A DNA stretch of 64,000 nt. Origin: Isoetes taiwanensis (Eukaryota > Streptophyta > Lycopodiopsida > Isoetales > Isoetaceae). The stretch covers positions 8,804,992 through 8,868,991 of the forward strand of contig JAJEKV010000058.1 of assembly GCA_021234155.1 (NCBI GenBank). Direction: 5' to 3'. Each line of letters begins with the position of its first letter. Positions within the stretch are counted from its first letter, which is position 1. A program made the translations under genes and the position numbers. Below, piece after piece: positions 31,320-42,891 of this stretch. The notes beneath the pieces were generated by a model, which was given only the letters and a program-made list of their open reading frames with translations, searched no databases and was not told the DNA's origin.

Positions 31320-32540
31320 CAAGATGGCCCCCTTTGATTAGTTTAGATTTGTATTGTGATCCCCGGTTTCAATTTTTTGGCAATAGTCCTTGTGACTATT
31401 CTTTGTAAAGGCTTTTCATTAATGACGAACTTGTTTTGCAATAGTCCTTGTTTTGCAATAGAACTTGTTTGCTTTAACTGTTCTCTCGAGTTTCCACTGT
31501 TTCTTTTCGTTAATTTGAACTTTTGTCATTAATTATAAAATGCAAACAAGGAATTTGAAGGTGCGAGAATCTATGATCCGCACACTTAACAAAATATGGT
31601 AACCATTTCGGCAAATAGGAAAATATGAGATGGGTGGCTCGGGTTCAAAAGAAATAGAGTTCAAAAGAAACGAAAAGAAAAAACGAAATTCCACTGAAGC
31701 AAAAGTTAGTGGCCTTGCAAGAATCTTTGCACAAAGCAGAGCTCAATGAATTTTGGCCTCATATCAATTCGGGGACCTAATTTGGGATCCATATATTCTT
31801 TGTCACCAAAATCGGTCAAGATACTATCAGAATCGAGAGCCATTCCATTTTCGGACCGGGTCAAAAAATGGTCAATGCCCCCGGTGATTATGGTAAAATC
31901 GTGGTGAAAGCCGTGGTGAAAAATGTGGTGAAAACTGTGGTGAAGCTGTGGTGATGCAAACGTTGTTTTTATATTTCAAAGGGAGAAAAATACATATGGA
32001 AATCTACCACACCCGGTAGAATAGTTCATACTTCTTATGAAATGAAGTATGCAGAAAAATCAGGGAAAACTATAACCCTGAGCTTCTAGTATTATCAAAA
32101 TGCATTAGAGATATAATAATAGCTGTTTTGAAGAGGTTAATGATGACATACAGTTTATGGGCCTCAATCAGATCCTGCATTGTGAGATCTGTAACTCTTC
32201 TTCTTCCAAGTATGTCCAAGATTTCATCAAGTTTTTCTCATTTGAATAGTTGGTGAAATCCAGCAACACTAAAACATGAGCTTCGTTTTTACGCTCCCAC
32301 TTATGATCTGATTCACAAAGTATTGTCTCAGTTTGTTGTGTCTCCATGCGGTGGCTTTGTTGAGCACTTTTTAATGGCTGAAGCATGGATCATTTCCTGC
32401 TTTAGTTCGATGAACATATCCTCTTCCTCAAGCATGGGGAGAGCTGCGAACTCATCCTCAGAATCATATGCCACCCCCAGAACCCCCGTTTACGCACCCA
32501 CTCTGCTAAGTCTTACGATCGCATCTGTGTAAAACAACAT
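31320..32540. other. Non-coding interior of the TIR element
   Basis: No convincing gene. A short GTGGTGAAA array lies at about 31,900-31,955. Minus-strand ORFs here are short and unrecognised. Confidence 0.4.
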
Positions 32541-32542
32541 CA

Positions 32543-32905
32543 TTAGTAATAAGAAAGGCAACCGCCTATCACTGCCTTGGCTTCTAATTCTTTAAGCCCA
32601 TCAGGAATTAACCTATGTTTTAAGCCTAGAATACCTCGGAATTCATGGGTCCTCCGCTCCTCTAATATCCGCCTCTGTTCTGGTTTATTTGCTCGAAGAT
32701 AGGTCTTACGGATCATTGCATTTGAAGTGGCGAAATTGTTTGTGCCCGTGTTCTCCTTACGTTTTTTCTTCCGCCATTTGGATCGGGATAAGCCAATGTG
32801 CGCATGCAAAACTAGATTTAGGGTTGCCCTCCAATCTTTCCCCTGACCCGACTTTTGAATGATTGAACTTGCATTTGATGTGATGATTTCCGGTGGTGGG
32901 TTTCA
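32543..32905 (-). CDS. Unrecognised coding exon, minus strand
   Basis: An open frame of about 120 codons contains SIIQKSGQGKDWRATLN, then HIGLSRSKWRKKKRKEN (a strongly basic patch), RKTYLRANKPEQRRILEERR and a C-terminus ending GGCLSYY. The basic patch could be a nuclear signal or DNA-binding segment. No family is recognised. With the exons near 33,577 and 34,973 it may form one minus-strand gene converging on the plus-strand gene; joins are not resolved. Confidence 0.35.
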
Positions 32906-33127
32906 TCATGTGTTTCTCTGTCCCATCCCGTTCATCCTTAATGTAATTTTTACGTGTGTCACTTTCACCTGTCAATTAAAACAAAGAAAGATTGAAGAGT
33001 GAAGATTTATATTAAACATATAAAATGATTACATAAGGTTACATTTCAGATTATATACACTTGTTTTCATTCACGTGGGTCTATCAAAAGAGATCCGGGT
33101 CCAGCTCCTCCTCGTCATCTTCTATGA

Positions 33128-33577
33128 TCACCGGATCGGTGGCCACGGTCGACTTCCCGGCCTATTTGCTCCCATTCGGAGGGAAAGCAAAAACCATAAT
33201 GGTGGAGTGTTACCAAACAGAATAGCAGCTTCTCCATGTCCATCCTGCAAGGCCTTGTGATGATAGTACATATCCCTGAAGTGAAGGAATTGGTCCTCTG
33301 TAAACAACCTATCATAACAAAAGAGGAACCTGTCTAGCATAAAGGCTTGGTAGCCATTAAGCAGAAAAGGTCTCAACCTTTGCAGATCCTGGTCAATAGT
33401 ATGAGGAACGGGCCAAAGATGCTGGTGTGTAAAAACTTCAGTGGAGGCAGAGTAAGTTGAGAGGTCTGGGAGCTGTGGTGTACAATTCAACCTCCTGGTG
33501 AGAGTTTTCAGCATTTTTGTGGTCATATTCTCATCCGTGAATAGAGTAATTTCTGTTGCCTGAGCATGTCCATCCAT
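33128..33577 (-). CDS. Unrecognised ORF, minus strand, 149 codons
   Basis: ATG at 33577 (MDGHAQATEITLFTDENM) opens 149 codons. Central part: HLWPVPHTIDQDLQRLRPF, then LDRFLFCYDRLFTEDQFLHF rich in aromatics, and an end with GANRPGSRPWPPIR. No known motif. The first residues look like a continuing exon rather than a signal peptide. It lies within the 8-kb TIR element. Confidence 0.35.
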   Translation of the reverse strand: MDGHAQATEITLFTDENMTTKMLKTLTRRLNCTPQLPDLSTYSASTEVFTHQHLWPVPHTIDQDLQRLRPFLLNGYQAFMLDRFLFCYDRLFTEDQFLHFRDMYYHHKALQDGHGEAAILFGNTPPLWFLLSLRMGANRPGSRPWPPIR

Positions 33578-33675
33578 TCTGCATGGCTGAAAATCGGGAC
33601 AGCACGCCTAGGTATTATGGGCTCTTCTTCTCTGGTCACATTGTCCCATTCTGGCACTCCATCGTTTTGCCTTCC

Positions 33676-34090
33676 TTATTCACCACACTAGGCACCACAA
33701 CGCATATATTACATAATTTATTGTACACCATATTTTTCACCACACTAGGCACCACATAGCATATATTACAGACATTCATCTTACACCTCGTTATTCACCA
33801 CACTAGGCACCACATAGAATATATTACAGCATTTATTTTACACCATATTTTTCACCACACTAGGCACCACACTAGGCACCACACTAGACACCACACTAGG
33901 CACCACACCATGTTATTCACCACACTAGGGACCACATAGCATATATTACAGCATTTATTTTACACCATGTTATTCACCACACTAGGCACCACATAGCATA
34001 TATTACAGCATGTACTTTACACTATGTTATTCACCACACTAGGCACCACAAAGCATATATTGACAGCATTTATTTCACACCACGTGCCTC
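33676..34090 (-). repeat. CACCAC tandem array, right side of the TIR element
   Basis: About seven units of 57-60 bases, each with TTCACCACACTAGGCACCAC and CATATATTACAG, and one unit expanded by extra CACCACACTAGG repeats. It is the reverse-strand counterpart of the GTGGTG arrays on the left. Confidence 0.8.
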
Positions 34091-34679
34091 ACCACAGCAA
34101 CCACATATCACAAGCAATCACTAACCACATACCACATTAACAATAAAAAATGTGGTGAAGATGAAGAAATGAAATAACCTGTGATTCTTCCAGATAGTGA
34201 GTGGCATGATCCTCTCTTACATTTCGTTCCAATCTTCTGAACTTAACATCCTTTGCATTTGGAGAGACCCCTTGTTTTTGGGTCCAAAATTGCTGCACAA
34301 GTTCTATGACGTAATTGGGAATTGCATCGCTCTTCTAACTCTTTTATACAAAACCCATTTCCCCCTTTGCAATCTATCTCTTCCCTCTTCAATTTTGCTT
34401 TAGTAAGATTCCTAGGATGAACACCCAGGTAGTTTACCAAAACCGAAAGCAGCGGCGGGATTAGCACTTTCGGTATTAATGCTTCCTCTTACGGCCATAG
34501 CAAGGCAACTACTCTTGGTCGCTAAACTGTCATTCTTTGTTAGACTTCTTCACAAGTTGAATGGAAGCCCCGAGGTTGCGACCACAATGCTCTTGGCTTG
34601 CAAATCTTTCAGCTCTTAGCCAAGTGTCTGTACATCCATTGTGTCATCCTGCAGATAATCTAGTAAAACCTCTTTCTTA

Positions 34680-34973
34680 TCATTTGTTAGACAAGCCTTT
34701 AGTGGTGCTATGAAATGAAGATAACAATTTTAATACCATCCGACGCCTAGTAGAGGCCGTTCTGGTGGATCCTCCCTCTGCTGATGCAATTTTTGCTAAT
34801 TCTTCTTTAGCTTCCCTTTGTCTTTTCATTTGGCATCTTTTATGATCCCGTTCTTGTTCTGGAGTTCTCTTTCTCTTACCTGTGCTCCGGTTTGAGATTT
34901 TAGGCAGATTTGCTTCCAAATTAAATGATTGAAGGTATGAACCGGATTGATCCACAACCGGATTAAGCACCAT
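34680..34973 (-). CDS. Basic N-terminal exon, minus strand
   Basis: ATG at 34973 (MVLNPVVDQSGSYLQSFNLE) leads to a strongly basic block, TGKRKRTPEQERDHKRCQMK followed by RQREAKEELAKI, reminiscent of the basic region of a leucine-zipper-like DNA-binding protein, though no heptad leucines follow. A CGTCGGATG|GTATTA donor is possible near 34,740. This is the best candidate for the start of a minus-strand gene transcribed inward from the right terminus of the TIR element. Confidence 0.35.
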   Translation of the reverse strand: MVLNPVVDQSGSYLQSFNLEANLPKISNRSTGKRKRTPEQERDHKRCQMKRQREAKEELAKIASAEGGSTRTASTRRRMVLKLLSSFHSTTKGLSNK

Positions 34974-35211
34974 AGCCGTGTGCTTCAGGAAAGGCGCGGG
35001 TGGGTCGTGGGTTTAGAAATCGGTTCAGTGGAGATTGGAATGGGACGGGTGTGGAATGGGACGGGTGGCGTAGGAATCGGGTTGTTGCAGTTCAAGAAAT
35101 GATTGAATCCGGGCAGTACATGCACTAGGCGCCAAACAAACATTTAAAATCGCACCACAAATTTGATATCTCCCACCACATTTTTAGGGGGGACAGGGGG
35201 GACACCCAGGG

Positions 35212-35237
35212 TGTTCCACTACAACATGCTTTCACCC
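35212..35237 (-). repeat. Right 26-bp terminal inverted repeat
   Basis: Ends CATGCTTTCACCC; followed by AAGC, the duplicated target. Confidence 0.85.
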
Positions 35238-35418
35238 AAGCCCCAGGCCTTGATTTTCAGATCTGAACTTAGAATTAGAGTTTCGGGATATGTATTCCAA
35301 GCTTGAGCATCTGATAACTTCTCCAGAATATGGGTCCTTCGAAAATGACCTGATTCTCTAATTTATAGGCTAGAACTCACTCTTAACTAACCGATTTGGC
35401 CTTCTAGTTAGTTAGGAG

Positions 35419-35616
35419 TGTTAGAAATATGAGACACACACAACTTTTCCCACAAGACAAGACCAAATTTTATTCATATGAGATACATATTTATACATCA
35501 ATATGAGCTACTATTAGACTAGTGCCACAATAGGCAAGAGTGCTATATGTGACACACGCGCCATACATGACAAAAGGTAAAGGTGCACGTCTCCTATAGA
35601 AAGGAGATTCCAAACA
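35419..35616 (-). repeat. Copia 3' LTR
   Basis: Starts TGTTAGAAATATGAG, ends CCAAACA; near-identical to 39936-40132. Confidence 0.95.
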
Positions 35617-35770
35617 CCCTCCCTGCAACTTTAGCCTTTTGAACAAAATAATTATATCTCATATTTAAAGATGCCTCCAACCATCCCTCCCTGCATCTTT
35701 AATCTAGTGCTTGGATCAAAAAAACCTTTTGTGGGTTAAAAGGAAAAAACCCAAGCACTTTCAGAACAAC

Positions 35771-38700
35771 TCAAGTAAAAACAAAAGATTCAACAATTCC
35801 AAGAGCTGCTTTGCACATCTCTTGTTTCTGAAGTCCTAATGCTTTGGTGAAGATGTCAGCAACCATTGCTGACGTTGGACAATATTTAAGCACAATAGTC
35901 TTCTTTCGTACTTCCAATTTGATATAATGATAATGTAGCTCAATATGTTTAGATTTAGAATGAAAAACCTCATCCTTTGTTAATGCAATTGTACTTTGAT
36001 TATCACACATGAGTAGAGTAGGCCCCACCTGAGTTCGATGGAGACAATCCATCAACCGTCGCAACCAAACCAATTCTCTACTGGCAATTGATGCAGCAAC
36101 ATACTCTGCTTCCGTAGTGGAAACAGAAACACATCGTTGCTTTTTGCTCATCCAAGAAACTAAGGATTTCCCAACAAAAAAACAACTCCCACTAGTAGAA
36201 CGAAAAGTATCAGGACAACCACCCCAATCAGCATCTGTATAGCCTAGCAAAGTCAATATATCAACATCATTCTGCTTTGTGTACAATAAACCACAAGTAG
36301 AAGTGCCTTTCAAGTATCTCAAAACCCTTTTAGCAGCAATCCAATGAACCTGTCCAGGATTAGTCATGAATTGACCAAGAGTATTAGCAGCATAACTAAT
36401 ATCAGGGCGAGTGGCATTGGCCAAATACATCAATGCACCAACCAAACTAGCATAAGGACATTTTTTCATTTGCAATCTTTCTTCATCAGTGCAAGGACTT
36501 TGTTTTTGAGAAAGTTTGGAGTATCTGGAACTAACAACAAGAGGAGTACTTTGTGATTTTGCTTCAAGGAGGCCAAACTTTTCAATGAGTGCAGAGATGT
36601 ATGTGGATTGTGAAAGATGTAACAAACCCTTTGATCTGTCACGTTGCACTTGAATACCCAAACATGAGTGAATTTCACCCAAGTCAACTGTCTCAAAGGC
36701 TGCAGATAATAGAGCTTTCACTTTATGTAAGTATGGCAAATCATTGCAAACAAATATCGTATCATCAACATATAGAGCAATGAAAACATAAGAGGACCCT
36801 TCTTGCTTGAAGTAAATGTTCAAATCAGCCACACTAGGAAGGAATCCAGCAGAAAGCAAGAAGGTGTTAATCTTTATGAACCATGCCCGGGAAGCTTGCT
36901 TCAAACCATAAAGAGCTTTTCTCAATCTACACACCAAGTGTTCTCAAACCCAGCAGGTTGTACCATGTAAATCTCTTCACTCAAATCCCCATTCAAGAAG
37001 GCTGTCTTTACATCCATTTGATGTATATGAAGATCATGTTGCACTGCAAAGGCTAACAACACTCGCAAACTTGTAAGACGTACAACTGGAGAAAAGGTTT
37101 CCTCATAATCTACACCTTCAACTTGTGAGAAACCTTTGACAACAAGGCGAGCTTTGAATTTATCAAAAGAACCATCAGCTTTAACCTTGGTCTTAAAAAT
37201 CCACTTACATTGAATGGGCTTTCGTGCTGCAGGTAATTCCACAAGTTCCCATGTATCTTTATTGATCAAGGATTCATATTCACCCTCCATAGCCATTTTC
37301 CACGATTCTGCTTGATCTGAACTGAGAGCATCAGCAACAGAAATTGGATCAGCAGTCATAGCCAAAGTAGAATGATAATCTAAGATCCGTTGCATCGGCT
37401 TCCAAGCTCGACGTGCAACAATAGCATCATCATGAGGAACCTCATGAACAACTTCATCATCATGAGCACCCTCATGAATAACTTCATCAAGACCACTATG
37501 ATCTTTCTCATCATAATCACCATCATTAGCAAAATCATAAGCAAGTTCAGGGATATCAAGAGCTTCAGCAGGATAAAAAATCGGATTATGTTCATCAAGG
37601 ATAGCAGGGGCAATGAGAGGAGTAGTAGAAGGCGGCATAGGAACATCAGTAAAAATATCATCATCTGAAAAAGGGAATTCAACAAGTATTTCACTTTTAT
37701 GTTGACTATTAGGTTGAAAGCGTAACATAGAAAGCTCATCAAAAGTAGCATCACGGCTAATGATAACTTTTTGAGAAACAGGATCCCAAAAACGATATGC
37801 TTTAGCATTAGAAGCATATCCAAGGAAAATAGCTTTCATAGCAACAGGATCAATCTTTTTTCTTTTTTCAGTTGGAATATGAACATAAGCAGTACAACTA
37901 AAAACACGCAAGTTAGCAACATTGGGTTTACGACCAAACCAGGCTTCAAACGGAGTTTTGCCTTTCAGAGCAGAAGTAATCAAGCGATTTTGCACATACA
38001 CAGCAGTGGCAACAGCTTCTGCCCAAAAACACTTATCCAAACCAGAATGAATAAGCATACAACGCACAGCATTCATGATTGTGCGATTCTTCCTTTCAGC
38101 AACACCATTCTGTTGTGGAGAATAAGGCGCCGTGTATTCATGAAAAATACCTAAATCTGCACAAACTTTGTCAAAAGCCAAAGATTTAAACTCACCACCA
38201 TTATCAGTTCGCAATCTTTGAATCATGGTTCCAGTTTGAACCTCAACCAATTTCTTAAAGGTACAAAAGATGGATAGGACATCAGATTTTTTGGAAAGAA
38301 AGTACACGAAGGTATAGCGAGTATAATCATCAATGAAGAGAAGAAAGTATAGGGCTTTACCAATGGAAACACAAAATGGGCCACAAAGATCAGAATGCAC
38401 AAGTTCTAAGAAACGCGAGGTAGGATGTCCATCTCCAGAGAATGGATGGCGATGCTGCTTGCCAAGAGCACAAGCCTCACAAACACCCAATACACCATGT
38501 GTTGACAAATTGAGTCCATCCACAAGTTCATCACAGCTCATGTCCAAAAGATAGCATGACCAAAGCGTCGATGCCACAAAGTACTGATATCATCACCACG
38601 AGATATCACAACATTAGCAAACTCATCATTCAGTTGAAGAGCATAAAGATTGCCTTGGCGAAAAGCAGTGGCAAAAACAAGACCATCTTTCACAAAATGG

Positions 38701-39936
38701 CAAGCACGGTTATCAAACTGAACAAGGAAGCCAATATCAGTAAGACGAGCAAGAGAAAGGAGATTGTGGTAAAGGTCCGGCACATGTAGAACCCCATGCA
38801 AAAGCCGCACACCAGAAGATGTGCCAATTTGAAGAGTACCAATGCCTTTGACAGCAAGGGGTCTATTGTCACCAAGATAGACAACTTTCTTAGCAAGAAG
38901 AGGGCGATATTGAGTCAACCAATGCTTGTGATGAGTCATGTGTTGAGTAGCAGCAGAATCTACAAGCATAGAATCATTAGCTTTAATCATTTCAAGCGCA
39001 TCATGGACACAATGTCCCTCATCTCGCATGCCAAGAAGAAGTTTATGCTCAGTAGCAAATTTTTTATAATAACATTCTTCTTCAGGATGGCCAGACTTTT
39101 TACAATATTCGCAAACAATAGAGCGATTTCTTTTGGGAGGAGGACCACGACCATAGCCACGGCCACGGCCGCGTCCACGCCCACGACCAGAACGACCAGC
39201 ATGCTCATCAGCATACTTATCCTGATCATCATCACGAGATCGCTTAGAACGAACCACAAGAGCTGTTTCTGTCTGATCTTTGGAATATTTTTGAAGTTTG
39301 GTAGCTTCATATTTCAATGAAATATGAACACGATCTAAAGTGAAGTTGGCTTTATTGAGTAAAACTGTACGAACAACCTTGAATTCTTCTGGCAAAGAGA
39401 AGCGCAACAATTTGTTGTTGAGGTGGCATGACCTCACCAGCAATAGACAAGCCATCTACAAGAGTTTTCAACTTATCAAAGTGAAGGTCAAAAGATTCTG
39501 TGAGGCTATAACGAAGATTTGCAATATCATTGCGAAGACTATAAATCTCATATACAGTCTTTTGCTCATAAACTTTGTCAAGGTAACTCCAAACCTCAGC
39601 AGAGGTTTTGAGATCCCTAACATCCATCAGTATAGATTCTTTGAGTGCATAAAGTATCAAAGAACGTGCCGCTTTATCTTTTTCTTCCCAGTCAGCTAAA
39701 AGCTTGAACCAAGTATCGTATTCAGTTCCACTGGTGGCAAGAACTCCAGCACTAGTCAATGGTTGTGTTGGAACACGGATTTTACCCGTGACGTAATAAA
39801 AAAGCTTATCGCTTTCCAATACCAACTCCATCTTAAGCTTCCAAACAGGGAAGCCAGATCCAGAAAAAACATAAAGTGTCTTTGTCCCAGAGAGCCCGCG
39901 AAAAGTAACAACAGAAGAACTTGGCTCTGATACCAT
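35771..39936 (-). pseudogene. Copia gag-pol polyprotein with at least three frameshifts
   Basis: The start ATG (39936) is formed by the last LTR base and the first bases of the primer site. Gag is followed by a zinc knuckle (CEYCKKSGHPEEECY), a protease site (LVDSAATQHM), the integrase with HRRFGH and CEACALGKQH, RTDNGGEF and a core with SPQQNGVAERKN, the RT with ALYVDDTIF, and RNase H with YTDADWGGC and a STTEAEYVA motif. Frame breaks occur near 39,400 (in gag), 38,545 (just after HRRFGHA) and 36,940 (in RT, before LRKALYGLKQ). Each is a one-base change. The stop is near 35,771. Dead as read, or affected by sequencing error. Confidence 0.9.
39922..39935 (-). other. Copia primer binding site
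   Basis: The minus strand reads TGGTATCAGAGCC directly after the LTR end, complementary to initiator tRNA-Met. Confidence 0.9.
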
Positions 39937-40132
39937 GTTAGAAATATGAGACACACACAACTTTTCCCACAAGACAAGACCAAATTTTATTCATATGAGA
40001 TACATATTTATACATCAATATGAGCCACTATTAGACTAGTGCCACAATAGGCAAGAGTGCTATATGTGACACACGTGCCATACATGACAAAAGGTAAAGG
40101 TGCACGTCTCCTATAAAAAGGAGATCCAAACA
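39936..40132 (-). repeat. Copia 5' LTR
   Basis: Near-identical to 35419-35616; adjoins the primer site. Confidence 0.95.
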
Positions 40133-40444
40133 AGGAGTGCAAGTCGTGGCTGATCCCTAGCTTCCGGACTGTCATCTCTTGCTGTTCGTGGCTTGTTACA
40201 GTCCTCAGCCTCCTCAAGAGGCATACCACGTTTCCCCTTCCTATTTTCTCATTGGTCCACTTTGTGCCAATCACATTCATAATAACATTTATATTTGATG
40301 TGCCCTTTTACTATAGCTAACTTTCCTTAACAATTAAATTGCTAACCACCCATGCCCCCATGGTTATAGGTGTTATTTCCGAGCCCCAACTAGTATGATG
40401 TCTGCATGACCGTCAGGCCTTAGTCTATAACAGTTTCCTCCCCC

Positions 40445-41040
40445 CTTAAAGACCTTGGTCTCCAAGGATTCTGCTTTAAATGAGGATGCGGCTGGACATA
40501 CTCTTCCGATTCCCAGGTGGCGTCTGAGATCGGTTGGTTTCGCCATAGAACCAAGTACTCCACAATGTCTCTATTATGTAGCCTCCGAATGCATTTATCT
40601 AGAATCTCTTCGGGTGTTACATTAGGAACTTAATGCTAAGGGGATAGTCTGCGGACTAACCGTGTTATCTGTAGATGACAGTGCCTTCTTGAGTTGACTA
40701 ACATAAAAGATTGAGTGCACCCCTACCTCCTCAGGTAGTTTCAACTCATAGGCCATGTTCCCAACCCTTTTAAATACTGTAAAGGGCCCAGCATAGGGGG
40801 TGTCAGCTTAGGTATTTTTCCTTTGACCAAGGGTCTCAGCGTTCCAACTTTAAGGGCAGAGGCATAAACAATACGTAGAAATATTTGATCCCCTTTCTTC
40901 AAAAGTTACATGCCTATGATGTTGATTGGCTCTAGTTCAAGCTCGATCCTGGGCCTTAGCTAAGCTAACCCTACATTGTTGCAATATGCTTTCCATATCT
41001 TCCAATATATGGATAGCTGCTTCAGTCCTTATCAACTGAT
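40445..41040 (-). pseudogene. Gypsy integrase C-terminus and chromodomain fragment
   Basis: On the minus strand the reading includes KAQDRA and HVTFEERDQIFL, GPFTVFKRVGNMAYELKLP, FYVSQLKKAL, then DKCIRRLHNRDIVEYLVLWR and DATWESEEYV, the typical GPF/Y module followed by a chromodomain of chromoviruses. Several frame breaks and a stop interrupt it. It ends at the purine tract before the LTR. Chromodomains of this group direct integration towards marked chromatin. No reverse transcriptase remains to the right. Confidence 0.8.
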
Positions 41041-42891
41041 AGGTCATCATATGAGTACGGGGATACGTGTGTTTGCCCTTGAGTGACAAGGCTTGTTATG
41101 TAGGATGATAACAGCCAAGTTGCGCTTGATGGCAAAATGGTTACTGTGAGCACTCTGAGGCGAAGTTGGTTTTGCCCAAGAAGACTGATAAGATCAAACT
41201 TATATTATTGTATTTGAAGATTTGAGAGGAATAATAGGCAGGCTTGTTAGTATCGACATTGCTTATGGAATAGCGAGACTAGACAAGACCCATATATACA
41301 GAAATGCAAGTGCAATCGTATATTAATTGTCAATTAAACTAGGAATAATTTCTTAAGCGAAATATATCATAATTTTTATGTGATATTTCATATTTTTTTG
41401 TGTGAGTTGTAGTGTATCTATTATTTGCCACTTTGGATAGTCAAAGATGACATCTAAATATGGCATTTGTAAAACATAAGAGACCATTTCTATGGTACCA
41501 TACTAAAAGATGAAAGGCATCCTCGTTGAATCCTGTCATCCTTCTTTGCATTTAAACCATTATTTAGAAGCCCTGGTCCATTAAAGTTTGAGGTCTGGAC
41601 CATGGATCGCAGTCTGGTTAATTATCCAATACAAGAATCTTGCTATGTGTAATGAAATTGGGGCCTGCCAGTTAAGGGGCTAGTGAGGTTGTCTGACCAG
41701 TAGGAGCATGTTTATCTTTACCGGTCGGTTGTCCGGCCATCTGACTAGTGCAAGCATGTTTATGTTTACTAGTCTTGCTAATTTATCATATAATCTTACT
41801 TTCTCATTCCCACATATATACATTAAATAACAACACGTGTTATTGGGGTGATCCATAGGTCCTTTTTTTTCTAAAGGACTTGAGTCATTTATTCATTACA
41901 TATATCTCTAATATAGTATATGTATCACAGGAAGCCAGTCTGATCCATTATAGGCCGCGATATCTAATGAAAAGAGCACCTCCATGTGATTGTAAATTAC
42001 ATATGGCCAATGTGACCCTAGGGCAATCGGTTTTGAAGTCCCCATTACTCGACTGATATTGGTCATACTTGACCTGTGACCTCGGGTATGGAACCCGTTG
42101 ACCTTAGGTATGGCAGGTTTATTATCTTAAAATTTAAATTTTAACATAACAAAATGCCAGGTAGTTTGATCGTACCCTGATCGACTGGCTTTTATGCGAT
42201 AGAAGGAAAGTGCCAAGAGTTAAGGTATCAAAGTTAAGAACTAAAGGAGTACCTTTTGGCAACATCCACATCATAGGTAGATAATTCACGAGCTTTTCAC
42301 AATAACATGCTCCAAGTTTCCTACAAAAAGTTGCTTTAACGTGCCTCAAAAGCAAAAAAAGAAGCATCAAAAGCGTCGAGAGAAGCATAAAAGCAGGTGT
42401 CATTTGTATTCACCATAAGGCAAAGATGCATTGGGGAATAAAAAAGGTGTGATCTAAAATGACCATAGATGGTAAAAACAAGTGTGGCCTAAAATGACCA
42501 TATATGGTGAAGATGGGGCCATCTATTTGGACTAAAAGGGCAATTATTTTACTTTTTTTATTCCTGATGTGTCCTGCTCTAACTGGTCAGCTTAAAACTT
42601 GAATCTGCCCTAAATAAAAGGCAGATTCTTCCTAGTACACGTCCCATGCAAATTTGCACCATATTTTTCCTTTCTACCAGATTCATTTGTGGCTTCCTGT
42701 GATTCCTTCCATTGGGATTTGTTCTGCTGATTGATCCCATTATTCTGGCTTTCTTGCTCTTTTCCTCCAGATTTGCGTTCCGAGTAGAGCAGAACAAATC
42801 AAACTTCGTATTACATTCATTCTTGAACGTTCGATCTCCTCTTGCTTGTGTCTCACTTTGATTCTGGGTCACTGATTTTTTGGAGTAACAA
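41041..42891. other. Region upstream of BOR copy A, no gene
   Basis: No supportable ORF. A perfect 9-bp inverted repeat GAATCTGCC/GGCAGATTC lies near 42,600-42,627, about 270 bases upstream of the BOR start, presumably in the promoter or 5' leader. Confidence 0.4.

Larger units (their letters stand above)
27213..35237. mobile_element. 8-kb TIR element of undetermined superfamily
   Basis: The left end GGGTGAAAGCATG... (27213-27238) and right end ...CATGCTTTCACCC (35212-35237) form a perfect 26-bp inverted repeat. AAGC flanks both sides as a 4-bp target duplication. The interior holds a plus-strand multi-exon gene, minus-strand coding-like stretches converging on it, and arrays of GTGGTG on the left that appear as CACCAC on the right. 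Subterminal motif arrays recall CACTA elements, but the ends do not begin CACTA/G and the duplication is 4 bp. No transposase was recognised. Confidence 0.75.
35419..40132 (-). mobile_element. Ty1/copia retrotransposon, complete but frameshifted
   Basis: LTRs at 35419-35616 and 39936-40132 (198 and 197 bases, only a few differences) start TGTTAG and end CA on the plus strand. AGGAG flanks both sides (35414-35418 and 40133-40137) as a 5-bp target duplication. The order gag, protease, integrase, RT, RNase H on the minus strand is the copia order. The LTR similarity indicates recent insertion into the gypsy LTR. Confidence 0.95.
26975..41040 (-). mobile_element. Ty3/gypsy (chromovirus) 3' end, LTR split by two later insertions
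   Basis: On the minus strand integrase C-terminus and chromodomain coding (about 41,040-40,445) is followed by a purine tract (GGGGGGAGGAAAC) and an LTR that starts TGTTATAG at 40432 and ends TAACA at 26975. Two insertions with clean target duplications lie inside the LTR: 35,419-40,132 and 27,213-35,237. Removing both, each with one duplicated target, leaves an LTR of about 710 bases with TGTTA...TAACA ends. A TATA motif lies at 35361-35367. Confidence 0.75.

Noticed and set aside
27213-35237. Assignment of the 8-kb TIR element to CACTA
   Set aside because: Subterminal arrays are suggestive, but the termini begin GGGTG, not CACTA/G, and the target duplication is four bases.
37380-37823. 147-codon minus-strand ORF made of Leu/Met runs inside the copia element
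   Set aside because: It overlaps the copia polyprotein in another frame and is a shadow of its Asp/Glu/His-rich linker.
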